Virus record (IMG/VR): IMGVR_UViG_3300020020_000087
Coordinates: 1 to 42,550 of that record
Reading direction: 5' to 3' (one strand)
Length of the DNA: 42,550 nucleotides
From: a virus
Positions 1 through 7,203 of the stretch are shown here, piece after piece (the first letter of the stretch is position 1; the number at the start of each line of letters is the position of its first letter). Both the position numbers and the translations under genes were made by a program. Under the pieces are notes generated by a model. That model was not told where the DNA came from. It did no database searches and saw nothing but the letters and a program-made list of their open reading frames with translations.

Positions 1-217
1 CTCCAGCGTTACGGAGCTCGCTGATACGTTTTCGATGCGCACGGGTCCCCCACCTGCCTGTCGCCTCAAAAGCTCCTCCACGGGCTCCCCGCGTTGCTCA
101 AACGTGTGAATAATTTCGACCCTCACCGTGCGCTCGCCCGGAAGCGGGTCCGCCGCGTAGGCGGGGTGGCGGTCCTGTATTTTCTCGCGGGCGGGCTGCG
201 CCGCCGCGGGCAGTGTC
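1..217. repeat. Terminal direct repeat, left copy
   Basis: These 217 bases are repeated at 42334-42550 with a constant offset of 42333. The only difference I find is base 90 (c) versus base 42423 (a). The repeat lies inside one reading frame that is complete only when the two ends are joined, so the map is circular or terminally redundant. It could be a genuine short terminal repeat, or the overlap left when a circularly permuted genome is assembled. The mismatch argues against a purely exact-overlap assembly artefact and may be a population variant or sequencing error. Confidence 0.95.
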
Positions 218-264
218 AGCGCCAGCAAAAATGTCAGCGAAAGTGTCAGCAGCGTCCGTTTCAT
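1..264 (-). CDS. Signal-peptide protein, N-terminal part (continues at the right end)
   Basis: The start ATG at 264-262 overlaps the stop of the upstream gene (TGATG), with an AGGAGGG ribosome-binding site about 8 nt before it. The first 22 or so residues are a textbook signal peptide: MKRTLL, a Leu/Thr/Ala-rich core, then PAAAQ as a likely cleavage site. The frame is open to base 1 and continues without a break into 42333-42178, giving a 139-residue protein. The mature part is basic and has two Cys near its C-terminus (ATCLRHG and WRCRR). I recognise no family. A secreted or periplasmic role is inferred only from the signal peptide. Confidence 0.8.
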   Translation of the reverse strand, partial: MKRTLLTLSLTFLLALTLPAAAQPAREKIQDRHPAYAADPLPGERTVRVEIIHTFEQRGEPVEELLRRQAGGGPVRIENVSASSVTLE

Positions 265-878
265 CACGACAGGCCCTCCTGTGGCCATAGGTCTTCTACG
301 GGGTCATCAAAACTATTCGGCGGGGCCCGGATCCCGTCGAGCGGATCCGCCACGGTGCGCCGTACCTTGGTCACCGTGGCGCCCGGCCACGCAATCTTCG
401 CTGCGTTCACCCCGGGCAGCCTCCCGATCAGCTCGGCGACTTCGTCGATCGTGTAGACCGCGACCTTGCGGCCCTCGCGCGGCACCATGGCGGCCCGTGC
501 GCCGTCCGGCACGATCGCCAGCACCGTGCCGTCCGCCATCGCCGCCTCCATCACCTGCGGCGGGAGCGGCTCGTGTCCCGCCTGCTGCGCCGCCCGGTCC
601 AGCGTCGCCAGCGCCAAGGTCATGCGCGCGCATTCGCGCCTGACGTCCTCCAGCGCGCCGTCCTCGATCGCCCGCCGCGTCAGTACACGCTGGCGGTCGA
701 ACTTCTCGCGTAACGTTGCGTCAACCAGCAACCGCAAGCGCCCAGCTCCCCACCGCCCCTCGACTTCGGCGGCGAGCGCCTCGACGCCGTCGATGTATGA
801 CCGCCCCGTGAGGTAGGTACCGTGCAGGTTGTCCCACTTTTCCACCCTCTCGGGTGGCCTCAGACCAGCTCGCGCCAT
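264..878 (-). CDS. Hypothetical protein, 204 aa
   Basis: I chose the ATG at 878 (MARAGLRPPE) because GGAAGGAAA lies just upstream and because the longer in-frame extension would cross a hairpin and a repeat-rich control region. The N-terminal half is charged and probably helical (residues about 25-95, many Arg/Glu/Leu). A short C-terminal part contains VAVYTIDEVAELIGRLPGV, which looks like a helix-turn-helix-sized segment but is not a confident match. No catalytic motif is visible. It is the first gene after the 198-bp control region downstream of the primase-helicase and is translationally coupled (TGATG) to the signal-peptide gene. Function unknown. Confidence 0.75.
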   Translation of the reverse strand: MARAGLRPPERVEKWDNLHGTYLTGRSYIDGVEALAAEVEGRWGAGRLRLLVDATLREKFDRQRVLTRRAIEDGALEDVRRECARMTLALATLDRAAQQAGHEPLPPQVMEAAMADGTVLAIVPDGARAAMVPREGRKVAVYTIDEVAELIGRLPGVNAAKIAWPGATVTKVRRTVADPLDGIRAPPNSFDDPVEDLWPQEGLS

Positions 879-905
879 GGCACTTTTTCCTTCCCGTTTT
901 CGCTT

Positions 906-935
906 GCGCGGGGCGCCCCAGAGGCGCCCCCGCGC
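906..935. other. Strong imperfect hairpin in upstream region
   Basis: GGGCGCC (911-917) pairs with GGCGCCC (923-929) across the 5-nt loop CCAGA. The stem is extended by GCGCG (906-910) against CGCGC (931-935) with one bulged C. Neither strand has a T-tract after it, so I do not call a terminator. It lies between a candidate -10 (TATAAG, minus strand, 942-937) and the ribosome-binding site of the 204-aa gene. Confidence 0.5.
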
Positions 936-936
936 T

Positions 937-1070
937 CTTATAGGGACCCACTTCCGCACTTCCGCAGCGTGAAATATCAATGGGTTACACACCACGAATA
1001 CGCTACTTCCGCCGATACTTCCGCATAACGATTTCAAGCACTTAGAGGGTAGCTCCGGCACACTTCCGCA
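937..1070 (-). promoter_or_regulatory. Iteron-like control region (five ACTTCCGC copies)
   Basis: The 198-bp gap between the primase-helicase stop and the next start holds five copies of ACTTCCGC(A/C), at 950, 958, 1005, 1017 and 1062. They occur as two close pairs plus a single copy. Read on the minus strand, the first pair forms the direct repeat TGCGGAAGTGCGGAAGT directly upstream of TATAAG (942-937), where a -35 element would lie. That is the layout of an activator-dependent promoter for the 264-878 gene. Iterons of a replication origin beside the primase are the alternative reading. Confidence 0.5.
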
Positions 1071-1075
1071 AGCTC

Positions 1076-3160
1076 TCACGCGATTTCCCCGATCACTTTT
1101 AGCCCCTTCAGCTTGCTGTGCGCGTCGTAGGTTTCGACGCTCAAAACGTTGTTGACCAGCCACGTCTCGATAATGGCCCTTGCAACCTTGGCGTCTATCT
1201 GGAACTGCACCACCATGACCCGCGGCGCGTAGCGTCCGACGGCCTGCGGGGAGATTGACCACGGCGCCCCGGCGTCCCACGCGGCCCGGATCGCGTCGAG
1301 GATCTGGCGGCACACCATGACGTCCGGCCAGCCCGACGGGTGCGGGGCCCGGCCCGGGTCATTGTCGACCACGAGCGACGTCCGCCCCGAGATGTCGGAC
1401 ACGACGACTTCCGTCACCCGGAAGAACTGTTCCCAGCCGTCCTCGGCGTCCTTGATCTTCTTGGCGAAGATGCTCCCCACCATGGCGCCGGGCTCGCGCC
1501 GGACTTCGAGCATGAAGTCGCCAGCGGCGGGCATGACTGTAGAGCCGCGAAAGCCGCCATTGGCGTTGGTGTGGTGCAGGCCGATCACGGTGGTGGCGAA
1601 GCGCTGCCGCACGGCGTCGCAGGCCGCCACGAACAGCGTCATGTCCTTCTGCAGGTTTTCTTCGGCGCCGGGCAGGACGCGCGAGACCGTATCCACGAAG
1701 ACCGCCGCGATCGGCACGGCCGCCACGGCCGCGATCGCGCCGACCGTCGCCAGCAGCTTGCCGACGTCGTCGCCCGACATGAAATTCAGGGTCTCGCGGA
1801 TCAGGTAGAACGGCGCATCGTCAGCCGCGACGCGGCGATGGCTTTCCCACGCCATCAGGCGGAACTTGAGCGAGCCCACGCCCTCGCTCGAAATGTAGAT
1901 CACGGCGCCGCCGCGCGCGATGCCGTGCCCCCACCACACCGGGCGCCGCGTCGCCAGCGCCAGCGCCATGTCGAGCGCGATGAAGGTTTTCAGGCAGCCG
2001 GGCGGGCCGTAGATGAAGCCGAGCGTGCCCTCCGGGACGACGTTATGGATTTCCCACACCGGGTCAGATAGCGCCTTGATGCCGCGCACGTCGAGCCAGC
2101 CGAACTGCTGTGCCGGGTTCGCCGTGGCGGCCTCCTCGGCCTGCGCCGAGGCCTGCTGGAATTCGGCGGCGGGATCCTCGGCGTCGGCGTCCGGGTTCGG
2201 GCGCGCCGCGGCCTCGACCATCTTGGGCGAGCCCCAGTGGCGCATCTCGCGCATCCACTTTTGCCAGAACAGCGTCGTGCCGCGGCCCTCGCGCTCCAGC
2301 GCGTCGGTCTTTGACGCTACGTCAGGCAGCCGCGTGGTGACCTTGCGCTCGTAGTCCAAGTAGGCCCGCGCGCAGGCCTCGCGGCTCTCCGCGTCGGCGG
2401 GCTGGATCGGGCAGGCCCGGTAGAGCTCCAGCACGGCGTGCCAGACGATGTCGCGCATCAGGCCCTCGCGGCCGTCGACCGTGGTGCCGAATTCGTTCTT
2501 GGCCGTGCCGGGCGAGGCCGTGGACGTGCGCGGGCCGCCCCCGTAGGCGGCCGCCAGATCCTCGATCGCGCGCAGCAGCCAGTCCGGCGCGACTTCGATT
2601 TCAATCTCCCACGGGGCGCGCCCGGGCAGCCACGCGTAGGCGTGCTGGCTCTCGTGGATCGATGGCGGCAGCACGGCGAAGCCGCCCTGCCCGCGAATGT
2701 CGACGCCGTTCGCTGTTTTAATCGTAGGAACAACATAGCCCTCCGGCGCGAGGAACAGCTTCTGCCTGCCGCCGCCGCCCGTGCGCTGCTCGGGCGTTTC
2801 GAGGTCGATGCCGTTGTTCTCGACGGCGATCACGGCGAGCCACCAGCGCATCGCGGCCGGGTTCTTGTGTTCATCAAGGTCCACGATCAGGGCATTGCGC
2901 GAACAGCGCCCCGTGATCAGGCCCATGTTGGTGCGGCCCGCGTGCTCGCCGCCGGGGCCGTACCAGCGCTCGAACTGCGCCTGCGGCACCAGCTGCTCCT
3001 GCAGCGGCTGCCACTGCGACAGGAAGGGCCGCTTCCACGAGCCCGCGCCCTCGCCCGGGAGCCAGCCCGGAATGACCTGCAGGCCGCAGGCCCGGTACAT
3101 CGCGGCCCAGTCCGCCGGGCTGGCGAAGTCGGGATCAAATTGTGGGAGAGGCTTGGCCAT
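1076..3160 (-). CDS. Bifunctional primase-polymerase / AAA helicase
   Basis: This 694-aa replication protein starts at the ATG at 3160, which overlaps the upstream stop (TAATG) and has GGAGG nine nt upstream. Residues about 15-200 fit the bifunctional DNA primase/polymerase (Prim-Pol) fold: LITGRCSRNALIVDLDEH with the metal-binding D94/D96, the Gly-rich GGGGRQKLFL, and VDIRGQGGFAVLPPSIHE. Residues about 355-600 fit a RecA-like AAA_25/RepA-type ATPase: Walker A GPPGCLKT (385-392), Walker B VFVD (about 487-490), and GLHHTNANGGFRGST downstream. The fusion of primer synthesis and helicase is typical of small phages without a DNA polymerase. The Pro/Ala-rich stretch at about 315-350 is probably the interdomain linker. 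Confidence 0.9.
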   Translation of the reverse strand: MAKPLPQFDPDFASPADWAAMYRACGLQVIPGWLPGEGAGSWKRPFLSQWQPLQEQLVPQAQFERWYGPGGEHAGRTNMGLITGRCSRNALIVDLDEHKNPAAMRWWLAVIAVENNGIDLETPEQRTGGGGRQKLFLAPEGYVVPTIKTANGVDIRGQGGFAVLPPSIHESQHAYAWLPGRAPWEIEIEVAPDWLLRAIEDLAAAYGGGPRTSTASPGTAKNEFGTTVDGREGLMRDIVWHAVLELYRACPIQPADAESREACARAYLDYERKVTTRLPDVASKTDALEREGRGTTLFWQKWMREMRHWGSPKMVEAAARPNPDADAEDPAAEFQQASAQAEEAATANPAQQFGWLDVRGIKALSDPVWEIHNVVPEGTLGFIYGPPGCLKTFIALDMALALATRRPVWWGHGIARGGAVIYISSEGVGSLKFRLMAWESHRRVAADDAPFYLIRETLNFMSGDDVGKLLATVGAIAAVAAVPIAAVFVDTVSRVLPGAEENLQKDMTLFVAACDAVRQRFATTVIGLHHTNANGGFRGSTVMPAAGDFMLEVRREPGAMVGSIFAKKIKDAEDGWEQFFRVTEVVVSDISGRTSLVVDNDPGRAPHPSGWPDVMVCRQILDAIRAAWDAGAPWSISPQAVGRYAPRVMVVQFQIDAKVARAIIETWLVNNVLSVETYDAHSKLKGLKVIGEIA

Positions 3161-3591
3161 TACAGCGGCCTCCAGCGCGCCGCCTTCAGGATGATGCGCT
3201 CGATCACCGTGATCTGCTTCGGCGACAGTTCGTAGTCGCGGTCGTAGCGCCCGGCCACGTCGATCGCGAACTGGCGTTCCCAGTCCGTCAGCGCCTCCGT
3301 GTCGAGGGCGGCCTCCAGCCCGCACAGCAGGTCATTGCCGAGCAGGCCGCCCTGCTGGCCGTGGCGCTTCGGCGCCGCGTTGACGTTGCTCCACGCCTGC
3401 TGCGGCTGGTGCGGTGGCGGGGGCGGCGCCGTGCCGCCGCTCATCACCTTGGTGACCATCTCGTTGATGGTCATCTTGTGCTTGTCCGCCATCTTCTGGA
3501 TCAGGCTGGCGGCATTGGCGCGCTCGCCGTCGAAGGCGGAGCCGAGCATGCCGAGCAGCTTCTCAAGGCGGTCCTTGTCGGGTAAAGTCAT
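3160..3591 (-). CDS. DUF2786-like protein, 143 aa
   Basis: Residues 6-48 (DRLEKLLGML, GERANAASLIQKMADKHKM) fit the short helical DUF2786 domain, which is common in phages and has no assigned biochemical role. A proline run (PPPPPHQPQQ) follows, then a C-terminal helical part containing DWERQFAIDVAGRYDRD. It ends in WRPL and is coupled to the primase-helicase through TAATG. A 20-bp sequence at this junction recurs exactly at another gene junction (16232-16251). A replication-associated role is inferred from position only. Confidence 0.75.
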   Translation of the reverse strand: MTLPDKDRLEKLLGMLGSAFDGERANAASLIQKMADKHKMTINEMVTKVMSGGTAPPPPPHQPQQAWSNVNAAPKRHGQQGGLLGNDLLCGLEAALDTEALTDWERQFAIDVAGRYDRDYELSPKQITVIERIILKAARWRPL

Positions 3592-3628
3592 GTCATCCTG
3601 CTTTCGGGATCAGAGCCAAAGCGGGCGA

Positions 3629-3663
3629 GGGGCGGCCGGGGGCTCATCTCCCCGGGCCGCCCC
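3629..3663. other. Intercistronic G+C hairpin
   Basis: GGGGCGGCC (3629-3637) pairs with GGCCGCCCC (3655-3663). A further GGGG/CCCC closes a loop around CTCATCT, with one mismatch. There is no T-tract on the transcribed (minus) strand, so it is more likely an mRNA-processing or stability element, or an attenuator, than a full terminator. It separates the ssDNA-binding-like gene from the DUF2786 gene, the only clear gap in this part of the operon. Confidence 0.5.
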
Positions 3664-3672
3664 AACCATGAC

Positions 3673-4398
3673 TCAGCCGAAGTCAGACGCGAAGTCCTGC
3701 TGCGCTGCCGCCTGCGGCGGCGCGGCGCGCTGCGCGCCCGTGGCCGGTGCCGCCGTGCGCGGCTGCGCGGCGCCGTTGCTGGCGGCGCCATTGCCCGGCG
3801 CGACGCCGCGGTCGGGCGGAACGAACGTGAAGTCGCCGCGTGCGGCCCAGCCGACGATCTTGAACGCCGGGTGGTAGTTGGTCGAGCGCCGCGCTCCGGA
3901 TCCGCTCTCCACCGGCATCGGCATGCCGTCGAGCACGATCACCGGCAGCTTGCCCGGGTTCGCGCCCTTCTGGCGATCGTACTCGGCGACCACCTTCTCC
4001 AGCGCCCCGAGCAGCGAGATGGACGTGCCCGCCAGCTCGCGCACGGCCGGAGTGCCCTGCGCGCAGTCGCCCGAGAGCTTGACCAGCACGCGCACGCCCT
4101 GCCGGTGGTTCGTGCTCGGCGCGGTCGGGAACGGGTGGTCGGGGTCATTGCGCGGCGCCAGCGCCATGCTCGGCGCCATGCCGGGCTGGAATTCGATCCA
4201 GCCCACGTAGACGTTCTCGCAGTCGAGCAGGGCCTTGAACGAGGCCGTGATGTCGGCGCTCTGCGAGATGGCGTTGCCGGTCGTGTCGGGCACGCGATCG
4301 ACGCGGAACATGCGTCCGGCGCGGGCGTCGTACTTGATGATACCGAGCCAGTCTCCACCAGTGCCGGGCTGCTTGACGGTAAATCCAAAGGTCGACAT
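3673..4398 (-). CDS. Putative ssDNA-binding protein, 241 aa
   Basis: I start at MSTFGFTV because GGAG lies 6 nt upstream; the ATG two codons earlier would abut the ribosome-binding site. Residues 1-185 form a soluble domain (GGDWLGIIKYDARAGRMFRV, later HPAFKIVGWAARGDFTF). A low-complexity Ala/Pro/Gln linker then leads to a short acidic-aromatic tip, DFASDFG. Ordered domain, flexible linker and acidic tip is the architecture of single-stranded DNA-binding proteins, and the gene lies between a RecB-like nuclease and the primase-helicase. I do not see a definite OB-fold signature, so the function is inferred from architecture and position. Confidence 0.5.
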   Translation of the reverse strand: MSTFGFTVKQPGTGGDWLGIIKYDARAGRMFRVDRVPDTTGNAISQSADITASFKALLDCENVYVGWIEFQPGMAPSMALAPRNDPDHPFPTAPSTNHRQGVRVLVKLSGDCAQGTPAVRELAGTSISLLGALEKVVAEYDRQKGANPGKLPVIVLDGMPMPVESGSGARRSTNYHPAFKIVGWAARGDFTFVPPDRGVAPGNGAASNGAAQPRTAAPATGAQRAAPPQAAAQQDFASDFG

Positions 4399-4462
4399 GT
4401 ACATCTCCAAAAGTGCCGCAATCAGGCCTGCGGCGTTGCCAGTCCGGCTTCCCCGGAATTGG

Positions 4463-5194
4463 TTAGACGCCCCAAATCTCGAAGGCGCGCTGGCGCATCG
4501 CTGGATCTTTCCAGTAAAAACTATCGAGGTCGGGGACGACGAGAGACACCAGCACCTGCGGATCATCGCTCAGCGCAAGAAATCTTTCAACCGTCTGCGC
4601 GATGCGCAGCAGCGCATTGCGATGCGCGAATACATTCTCAAGCACGTAGGGCTCGATTTTTTTCGGCGTGACATAGATCAAGCGTGCGTCGACGTTGTCG
4701 GACGCTGCATATAGTGCCACCTGCCGCGCGTGCGGTATCTTGATGCTGGACGGCATTTTTTCGGTGGTTTTAAGGTCGGCGATGACGCCATGATTATCCC
4801 AGCGATAGTCATAATACCCTATTATCGGGAATTTCAGCCCGTTCGGTTTCCATTCGATCAGGCCCTGCGTGCTGGTCGGCTTGCCGTACGCGCGCAGTTC
4901 GCCCAACGCCGCGCTCACCATGTCGGGAATGCCGTCGCGGTATTTGGCGCGGCGCGCGTCGGCCGACAGCGCCGTCTTGTTGTCGTACACCGTCATCGCG
5001 ATGGCGACGCACTCGGACAGCGGGGCCTCGGCATTGTTGAGGCCGTGTGTAATCGCGTCCTCGACGGCGGAGCCGCGGTGCGCGGGCGGGCCGACCAGCT
5101 GGCGCTCGCCCAGCACGTACTCCAGCACGAACATCGCGGGCTCGGCGCAGTACAGGTTCAGTCGCGAAGGCGAGTGATGCGGATAGTCGATCAT
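4463..5194 (-). CDS. RecB/Cas4-like PD-(D/E)XK exonuclease, 243 aa
   Basis: The start at 5194 overlaps the upstream stop (ATGA) with GGGGAG 5 nt before it. The N-terminus (HHSPSRLNLYCAEPAMFVLEY) and GSAVEDAITHGL match the opening helices of phage RecB-family nucleases. The catalytic core is IIGYYDYRW followed by VIADLKTTEKMP (the D and LK of the PD-(D/E)XK motif) and ARQVALYAA (the QxxxY-type motif). It probably resects or processes DNA during replication or recombination, next to the ssDNA-binding-like protein and a second nuclease. The C-terminus LSDDPQVLVSLVVPDLDSFYW carries extra acidic and aromatic residues. Confidence 0.8.
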   Translation of the reverse strand: MIDYPHHSPSRLNLYCAEPAMFVLEYVLGERQLVGPPAHRGSAVEDAITHGLNNAEAPLSECVAIAMTVYDNKTALSADARRAKYRDGIPDMVSAALGELRAYGKPTSTQGLIEWKPNGLKFPIIGYYDYRWDNHGVIADLKTTEKMPSSIKIPHARQVALYAASDNVDARLIYVTPKKIEPYVLENVFAHRNALLRIAQTVERFLALSDDPQVLVSLVVPDLDSFYWKDPAMRQRAFEIWGV

Positions 5195-5568
5195 AGGGCT
5201 CCCCATTGTTTCAATGTGTCGAGCGCCTCGTCGAGCGTGTGCGCCACCGCGTAACGATGCCCGAGCGTGCTGCAGATATTCTGGAAGTGCTTTTGCGCGG
5301 GCGACTGCTTGCCCTTGGCGCTCTTGAGTTCGAGCCAGCCCGTGCGTCCGCCCGTCTGCATGATGCAAAGATCCGCGACGCCGGGGCGCAGGCCCTGCTT
5401 GATCATGCGCGCGGCGAGCTGCGGCGAGCGCTTGGCCTCGTTCGGGATGGCGAAGGCGTACACGGTGCGAAAGGCGCGCAGCTTGATGCAATTCAGTACG
5501 GCCGCCTGCAGCTGGCGCTCGCTCGTAACGCTACGGCGAAAGGCCGCCGCCGACACGGTGGCGGCCAT
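5191..5568 (-). CDS. VRR-NUC domain nuclease, 125 aa
   Basis: The start at 5568 is coupled to the GcrA gene by TAATG. The whole protein is a single VRR-NUC (PD-(D/E)XK-type) domain. It opens with SERQLQAAVLNCIKL (the conserved helix with E18), then FAIPNEAKRS, then the catalytic GVADLCIM and WLELKSAKGKQSPAQK (D...ELK). This family includes small phage Holliday-junction-resolvase-like and structure-specific nucleases. It sits directly upstream of the RecB-like nuclease and overlaps it by 4 nt, so the two are probably made together. Confidence 0.85.
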   Translation of the reverse strand: MAATVSAAAFRRSVTSERQLQAAVLNCIKLRAFRTVYAFAIPNEAKRSPQLAARMIKQGLRPGVADLCIMQTGGRTGWLELKSAKGKQSPAQKHFQNICSTLGHRYAVAHTLDEALDTLKQWGAL

Positions 5569-6035
5569 TACTGCGACACCACGTCGAGGTGCTCGGCGCA
5601 CCAGCTCCCGCGCACGGCCTTCCTGCCGCAGTAGACATACGGGGGCCCGTCGTCGCCGAACGGGTAGCGGCACATCGACGGCTCCAGCTGGTAGATCGTG
5701 ACGTGCTTGGCCGGACAGCGCGGCAGCGCGACCGGCCAGCGCGGCAGCACGGCCGGGATCTGCTCCTGCGGCGCCTCGCGCCGCGGCGCGGCAGGTTTGC
5801 TCGGGGTGCGCTTGCGCGTTTTCTTGACGTAGCCGAGCACCTGATAGCTCGGGCGCCGCTTCTGCAGGCCGAGGCGGCGCCCCTTCCCGATGCAGGCGTT
5901 CTTGGTCAGGTGGACCTTGAATTCGGCGCGCAGCGCCGCCGCGATCGCCTCGAACGAATTCATGCCGCTGGCGTGCAGCTGACGCAGGCGCTTGATCATC
6001 TCGTCGGTCCAGACGGTGTCTTGGTTGATGGGCAT
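5568..6035 (-). CDS. gcrA: GcrA-family transcriptional regulator, 155 aa
   Basis: Both ends of the GcrA family are recognisable. The N-terminal DNA-binding domain (residues about 8-57) contains VWTDEMIKRLRQLHASGM and ends in NACIGKGRRLGL, matching the family's NAVIGKxxRLGL. The C-terminal sigma-interacting domain has MCRYPFGDDGPPYVYCG and SWCAEHL, matching the (T/R)CRWPIGD...FCG...YCxxH pattern. Between them is a basic Pro/Arg/Lys linker. In Caulobacter and relatives, GcrA binds sigma-70 domain 2 and stimulates promoters carrying CcrM-methylated GANTC sites. A phage copy would let the virus recruit or redirect the host polymerase, or exploit the cell-cycle state. It is coupled to neighbours on both sides by TAATG overlaps. 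Confidence 0.85.
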   Translation of the reverse strand: MPINQDTVWTDEMIKRLRQLHASGMNSFEAIAAALRAEFKVHLTKNACIGKGRRLGLQKRRPSYQVLGYVKKTRKRTPSKPAAPRREAPQEQIPAVLPRWPVALPRCPAKHVTIYQLEPSMCRYPFGDDGPPYVYCGRKAVRGSWCAEHLDVVSQ

Positions 6036-6235
6036 TATCGTGGTTTCCCTTTTTCCATGTAGGCGCGCACGCGGTCGATCGTCTGCAGCCGCGGCGTGCG
6101 GCCGCCGCGCAGACGCTGAATGAAGTTGCCGTCACGCACGGCGTGGCGGCCGAATACGGTCGGCTCGACGCCGGTCGAAACGAGGTACCGCTCGATGTCG
6201 CTGAGCAGCTGCTTAACGGCCGGATGGTGCTTCAT
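6035..6235 (-). CDS. Small HTH-like DNA-binding protein, 66 aa
   Basis: The segment GRHAVRDGNFIQRLRGGRTPRLQTIDRVRAYM resembles the small alphaproteobacterial proteins with a recognition helix of the type FVxxLRxGRSPRLxTxxxVxxFM, which I take to be a minimal helix-turn-helix. The N-terminus (HHPAVKQLLSDIERYLVSTG) supplies the preceding helix. It overlaps the LuxR-type gene by 23 nt and is coupled to gcrA by TAATG. It is likely a small regulator or adaptor; no target site is evident. Confidence 0.6.
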   Translation of the reverse strand: MKHHPAVKQLLSDIERYLVSTGVEPTVFGRHAVRDGNFIQRLRGGRTPRLQTIDRVRAYMEKGKPR

Positions 6236-6419
6236 ATTGTTTCTTCGCCGTCATGAGGGCCAGTTCGGTGCGATTGCGCGCACCGGTCTTGTTGTAGAGG
6301 GCGTGCAGCATCGCCTTGACGGTGCCCTCGGTGAGCCCGAGGCGCGCGCCGATCTGCTTGTTTGACAGTCCTTGGCATAGTGCGTCCGTCAGCTCTGTTT
6401 CACGCGGCGTCATTGCCAT
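6213..6419 (-). CDS. Stand-alone LuxR/GerE-type HTH protein, 68 aa
   Basis: The protein is almost only a GerE helix-turn-helix: MTPRETELTDALCQGLSNKQ, IGARLGLTEGTVKAMLHAL, then YNKTGARNRTELALMT. It has no receiver or autoinducer domain. Starts at 6419 and 6413 are both possible and neither has a strong ribosome-binding site, so translation may depend on coupling to the upstream gene, which it overlaps by 20 nt. It forms a block of three DNA-binding proteins with the 66-aa protein and GcrA. Confidence 0.8.
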   Translation of the reverse strand: MAMTPRETELTDALCQGLSNKQIGARLGLTEGTVKAMLHALYNKTGARNRTELALMTAKKQYEAPSGR

Positions 6420-6609
6420 CGTCGTTTCTGACGACGGCGAGCGAGCCGTCCTCCACGCGCACGATCCAGTCGCCGATGTCGGCCGCGCTCAGGCCGGTCT
6501 TGGTCGGCACGAACACGCAGCGATACTTCGGGCTGTATTCCACGCCGGGAATGTGCGCGTTGTTCGGGTGCGGGTCGTCGAACATCGCGGCCGTTATCTG
6601 GACTTTCAT
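6400..6609 (-). CDS. Hypothetical small protein, 69 aa
   Basis: The start MKVQITAAMF at 6609 has GGAGACACC immediately upstream and overlaps the upstream stop as ATGA. The sequence is probably beta-rich (YRCVFVPTKTGLSAADIGDWIVRVEDGSLAVVRND, taken in parts) and ends in an acidic tail. No family recognised. Confidence 0.65.
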   Translation of the reverse strand: MKVQITAAMFDDPHPNNAHIPGVEYSPKYRCVFVPTKTGLSAADIGDWIVRVEDGSLAVVRNDDGNDAA

Positions 6610-7001
6610 GGTGTCTCCTTTGCTTTGTAGGGCCATTGGTGCGAGCAGACCGGGCAGACGACGTTCAGACTATTGCCGTGGCGGACGACGCCCTTGATGG
6701 TGCGGCTGTCGCACTTCGGGCAGGCCCACTCATTGCGTGGTCTGGGCGTGCGTGGCCACGTCGGCAGCGCGTCGCCGGGTGCGACCCACGTGCCCTGCGA
6801 GGGCGGGGGCGGCAGATCCGGCGGCGACTTCGGATCGGCGAGCGCCATCTGCTCGAACAGCGGCATGGGCGCGGCCTCCAGCGCATTGCTCGCCTCGATC
6901 AGCAGATCGGCGGCATCCTTCACGGCGTCGTAGTCGCGCATCAGCTGTGTCGTCAGCAGATACGCCGCGCACGTCCGCATACGGTCGGCGATGTCAGACA
7001 T
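6606..7001 (-). CDS. Zinc-ribbon protein, 131 aa
   Basis: Residues 1-45 are helical (MSDIADRMRTCAAYLLTTQL). A Pro-rich linker leads to a C-terminal zinc ribbon with two CxxC knuckles, CPKCDSRTIKGVVRHG and CPVCSHQW, about 22 residues apart. Such ribbons usually bind nucleic acid or a protein partner. GGAAA precedes the ATG at 7001. It overlaps the genes on both sides by a few nucleotides. Confidence 0.7.
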   Translation of the reverse strand: MSDIADRMRTCAAYLLTTQLMRDYDAVKDAADLLIEASNALEAAPMPLFEQMALADPKSPPDLPPPPSQGTWVAPGDALPTWPRTPRPRNEWACPKCDSRTIKGVVRHGNSLNVVCPVCSHQWPYKAKETP

Positions 7002-7203
7002 TTTTGTTTCCGTGGGGTAATGCTGGCGGCTTTGGTAGCTCGGCCCAATGCGTCGGCGGTCGCGTCCACGACCAATCCCAAGTGATGCCTTGGCATCGCT
7101 TTACTTGAGCGATTATCCACCGGCCCGGCGCAACCTCTGCCGTCGCCAGAACATCGCGGTCGGTTGGCATTGCTCGGTCGCCAATGTCGTGCCAATCAAC
7201 CAT
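6994..7203 (-). CDS. DUF551-like small phage protein, 69 aa
   Basis: The start at 7203 follows a GCAGGAGAGCG ribosome-binding site that is shared exactly with the next gene upstream. The protein begins VDWHDIGDRAMPTDRDVLA and ends with THWAELPKPP. This is the pattern of small phage proteins of the DUF551 type (W-x-x-I...THWxPLPxPP), whose role is unknown. The match is by pattern only. Confidence 0.6.
   Translation of the reverse strand: MVDWHDIGDRAMPTDRDVLATAEVAPGRWIIAQVKRCQGITWDWSWTRPPTHWAELPKPPALPHGNKNV

Noticed and set aside
906-935. Hairpin considered as a terminator
   Set aside because: Neither strand has a T-tract after it and a candidate -10 abuts it, so it is recorded only as a hairpin.
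2438-3235. Long rightward open frame opposite the primase-helicase (also similar long ones at 16072-17916 and 17759-19603)
   Set aside because: They lie opposite genes with recognisable domains or clean coupling. Their Arg/Ala/Pro-rich translations are typical antisense shadows in high-G+C DNA.
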